DNA of 64,000 nucleotides from Allopusillimonas sp008369125 (GTDB taxonomy: Bacteria; Pseudomonadota; Gammaproteobacteria; Burkholderiales; Burkholderiaceae_B): positions 124,001-188,000 of the forward strand of contig NZ_VOAY01000003.1 in the NCBI RefSeq assembly GCF_008369125.1. Direction: 5' to 3'. The translations under genes and the position numbers were made by a program. Each line of letters opens with the position of its first letter. Positions within the stretch are counted from its first letter, which is position 1. Below the pieces are notes generated by a model. The model saw nothing but the letters and a program-made list of their open reading frames with translations, had not been told where the DNA came from and did not search any database. Below are positions 62,434 to 64,000 of this stretch, one piece after another.

Positions 62434-63306
62434 ATGTTGAAAGTTGTATTAATCACAGGTATCTCGGGCTCAGGCAAATCGGTAGCACTGCGTCTGCTCG
62501 AAGACGCAGGCTACACCTGTGTCGACAATTTGCCAGTACGCTTCCTGCTGGAATTTATTGCCAATACGCGCGACAGCGAGCTTGAACGGGTTGCCGTCGC
62601 CATCGACGTGCGTTCGCCCGGCGAGCTCGACGAATTGCCAGGTGTTATTACCAGTCTGCGTGCCATGGGCACCGAGTTTCGCGTCATTTTCCTTGATGCC
62701 AACGATCACACGCTGATCCAACGCTATTCTGAAAGCCGACGTCGGCACCCCCTTACCGATCGCCTCAGAACCGGCGAAAAATCTCCCTCACTGCAAGAAT
62801 GCATAGACCGGGAGCGTGAGATGCTCGCCCCCCTACGCGAGCAGGAACACGTCATCGACACCTCAGACCTCACACCGGGGCAACTGCGTGCCTGGATACG
62901 TGATTTGGTCCAGGCAGACCGAGCACCCGTCGTGCTTACCTTTGAGTCGTTCGCGTACAAGCGCGGGGTCCCCGGCGATGCAGACCTGGTCTTTGACGTG
63001 CGCTGCCTGCCCAACCCGCACTATGACCGCGATCTGCGCCCGCTCACCGGGCGCGACGCACCTGTGGCCCAGTGGCTGGCGCAGTTTGGCAGTGTCGAAA
63101 CCATGATTGAAGACATTGCAGGCTTTATACGCCGCTGGCTACCCATGTATATGCAGGACACCCGCAATTACCTTACTGTCGCCATCGGCTGTACAGGAGG
63201 AAAGCACCGCTCGGTTTACGTAACCGAACAGTTGGCCCTGCGTTTTTCTGACCACTCACCCCTGTTGATAAGGCATCGCAACCAGCCGCCGCCCGAAACC
63301 CCATGA
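62434..63306 (+). CDS. rapZ: RNase adapter protein RapZ
   Basis: P-loop protein that in enteric bacteria guides RNase E to the sRNA GlmZ and controls GlmS; UDP-GlcNAc supply is sensed this way. Walker A GISGSGKSVALRLLEDAGY at residues 8-26, VDNLPVRFL, IFLDANDHTLIQRYSESRRR with HPL, and the C-terminal RNA-binding domain with AIGCTGGKHRSVYVTEQLAL. The ATG at 62434 fits the family start (290 residues). It overlaps rlpA by 4 bp (ATGA). Confidence 0.95.
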   Translation: MLKVVLITGISGSGKSVALRLLEDAGYTCVDNLPVRFLLEFIANTRDSELERVAVAIDVRSPGELDELPGVITSLRAMGTEFRVIFLDANDHTLIQRYSESRRRHPLTDRLRTGEKSPSLQECIDREREMLAPLREQEHVIDTSDLTPGQLRAWIRDLVQADRAPVVLTFESFAYKRGVPGDADLVFDVRCLPNPHYDRDLRPLTGRDAPVAQWLAQFGSVETMIEDIAGFIRRWLPMYMQDTRNYLTVAIGCTGGKHRSVYVTEQLALRFSDHSPLLIRHRNQPPPETP

Positions 63307-64000
63307 CGCTGATCCGTCCTTTTTCCGCCTTCAGCCTATCTCTGTGCCTGGCCATTTTGGCCGGGTGCGCAGGCACAGACACATCGAACAAAGGGCGGAC
63401 GGTCAGCAAATCTGGAGGGGGGTACTACAAAGATGACGGCCCTAGCGATCATATTCCTGCCAATATCGCGGCCATCCCTAATGCTGTACCCAAGGTCGAA
63501 ACCCACCGCCCTGCCAACTTCAGGCCTTATACCGTGCTGGGCAAGCGCTATGTGCCAGTCAGCGATGAGCGGCCCTTCAGGCAGACAGGCCATGCGTCAT
63601 GGTACGGACGCAAATTTCATGGCCAGCACACCGCCACCGGCGAAAAATACGATATGTATGCCATGACGGCGGCACACCCCACCCTGCCTTTGCCCAGCTA
63701 CGCACGGGTCACTCGTGTCGCCAATGGCAGGTCCGTCATTGTGCGCATCAACGACCGGGGGCCGTTTCACAGTTCACGCATTATTGACCTTTCGTATGTA
63801 GCAGCTGCAAAACTGGGCTTGATTGCACCGGGTAGCGACAAAGTCGTCATCGAAGCCATCACCAACCAGGACATTCGCCAAGGTGCTGTACCGCGCGCCA
63901 CGCCTATTCCACCCGCCATGCCCTTACCCACACCAACGCTGGTTACTGACGCATCACCCACCCCAAGCCTGCGTATCCGCGAAGCGTCCGCACGCCCCCA
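63303..64000 (+). CDS. rlpA: Septal ring lytic transglycosylase RlpA (3' end outside window)
   Basis: An outer-membrane lipoprotein that cleaves naked glycan strands at the septum. The lipobox LAGC gives lipidation at Cys22. A linker follows, then the double-psi beta-barrel domain: TGHASWYGRKFHGQHTATGE, YARVTRVANGRSVIVRINDR, and GPFHSSRIIDLSYVAAAKLG. The frame is still open at base 64000, in a proline-rich linker; a C-terminal SPOR domain may lie beyond the window. Coupled to rapZ. Confidence 0.9.
   Translation, partial: MTLIRPFSAFSLSLCLAILAGCAGTDTSNKGRTVSKSGGGYYKDDGPSDHIPANIAAIPNAVPKVETHRPANFRPYTVLGKRYVPVSDERPFRQTGHASWYGRKFHGQHTATGEKYDMYAMTAAHPTLPLPSYARVTRVANGRSVIVRINDRGPFHSSRIIDLSYVAAAKLGLIAPGSDKVVIEAITNQDIRQGAVPRATPIPPAMPLPTPTLVTDASPTPSLRIREASARP

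Overview
The window reads as chromosomal DNA of a betaproteobacterium, most likely Burkholderiales and probably the Alcaligenaceae (Bordetella/Pusillimonas/Advenella-like). This is inferred from gene content and order: a ubiE - Tim44-like - ubiJ - ubiB cluster, kdsD-kdsC-lptC-lptA-lptB followed by hpf-ptsN-hprK-rapZ, a DUF3460-scpA-panC operon, a Nudix/ThiE-like fusion, a giant DUF3683 FAD/Fe-S oxidoreductase and a MuxABC-OpmB-type efflux operon. Genes are dense, mostly housekeeping, and lie in short operons on both strands. There is no prophage, no intact insertion sequence, no CRISPR array and no rRNA operon. The only RNA genes seen are one tRNA-Pro(CGG) and a cobalamin riboswitch.

Layout. 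1-7.2 kb: 3' part of ppc; a sodium:solute symporter with a 43-residue partner protein; a CoA-transferase; a YjdF-like membrane protein; the stranded C-terminus of an SDR enzyme. 7.3-10.3 kb: tapT, a YncE-like beta-propeller behind a Fur-like site, short tandem repeats, a truncated AAA ATPase and tRNA-Pro. 10.5-15 kb: ispB, a DUF815 ATPase, the Nudix/ThiE fusion. 13.6-22.8 kb: four-gene RND efflux operon (adaptor, two pumps, outer-membrane factor). 22.9-28.6 kb: coaE-zapD, a lipoprotein, an HTH-only LuxR protein, DUF3460-scpA-panC, an XRE/MmyB regulator. 28.6-36.7 kb: vitamin B12 block of metH (minus strand) opposite a cobalamin riboswitch, btuB and btuF, then thiD. Between metH and the riboswitch lies a decayed inverted copy of part of btuB.

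36.9-45 kb: pcm-like gene plus a TolC-family gene, hldE-type adenylyltransferase, a diiron ferritin-like/desaturase protein, and the ubiquinone block ubiE...ubiJ-ubiB. 45-51.2 kb: phoB-phoR, pxpB-pxpC (no pxpA), ilvA, a YqaA-type membrane protein. 51.4-56 kb: the 1312-residue oxidoreductase and apt. 56.3-60 kb: kdsD-kdsC-lptC-lptA-lptB, which make Kdo and carry LPS to the cell surface. 60.3-64 kb: hpf, ptsN, hprK, rapZ and the start of rlpA. The rpoN gene that commonly sits between lptB and hpf is absent here.

I found no complete new multi-gene system. The observations most worth a second look are the inverted btuB remnant inside the B12 regulatory region, an intrinsic-terminator-shaped hairpin ending about 18 nt before the apt start codon, the tiny partner of the symporter, the truncated ATPase next to the 3' end of tRNA-Pro, and the missing rpoN.
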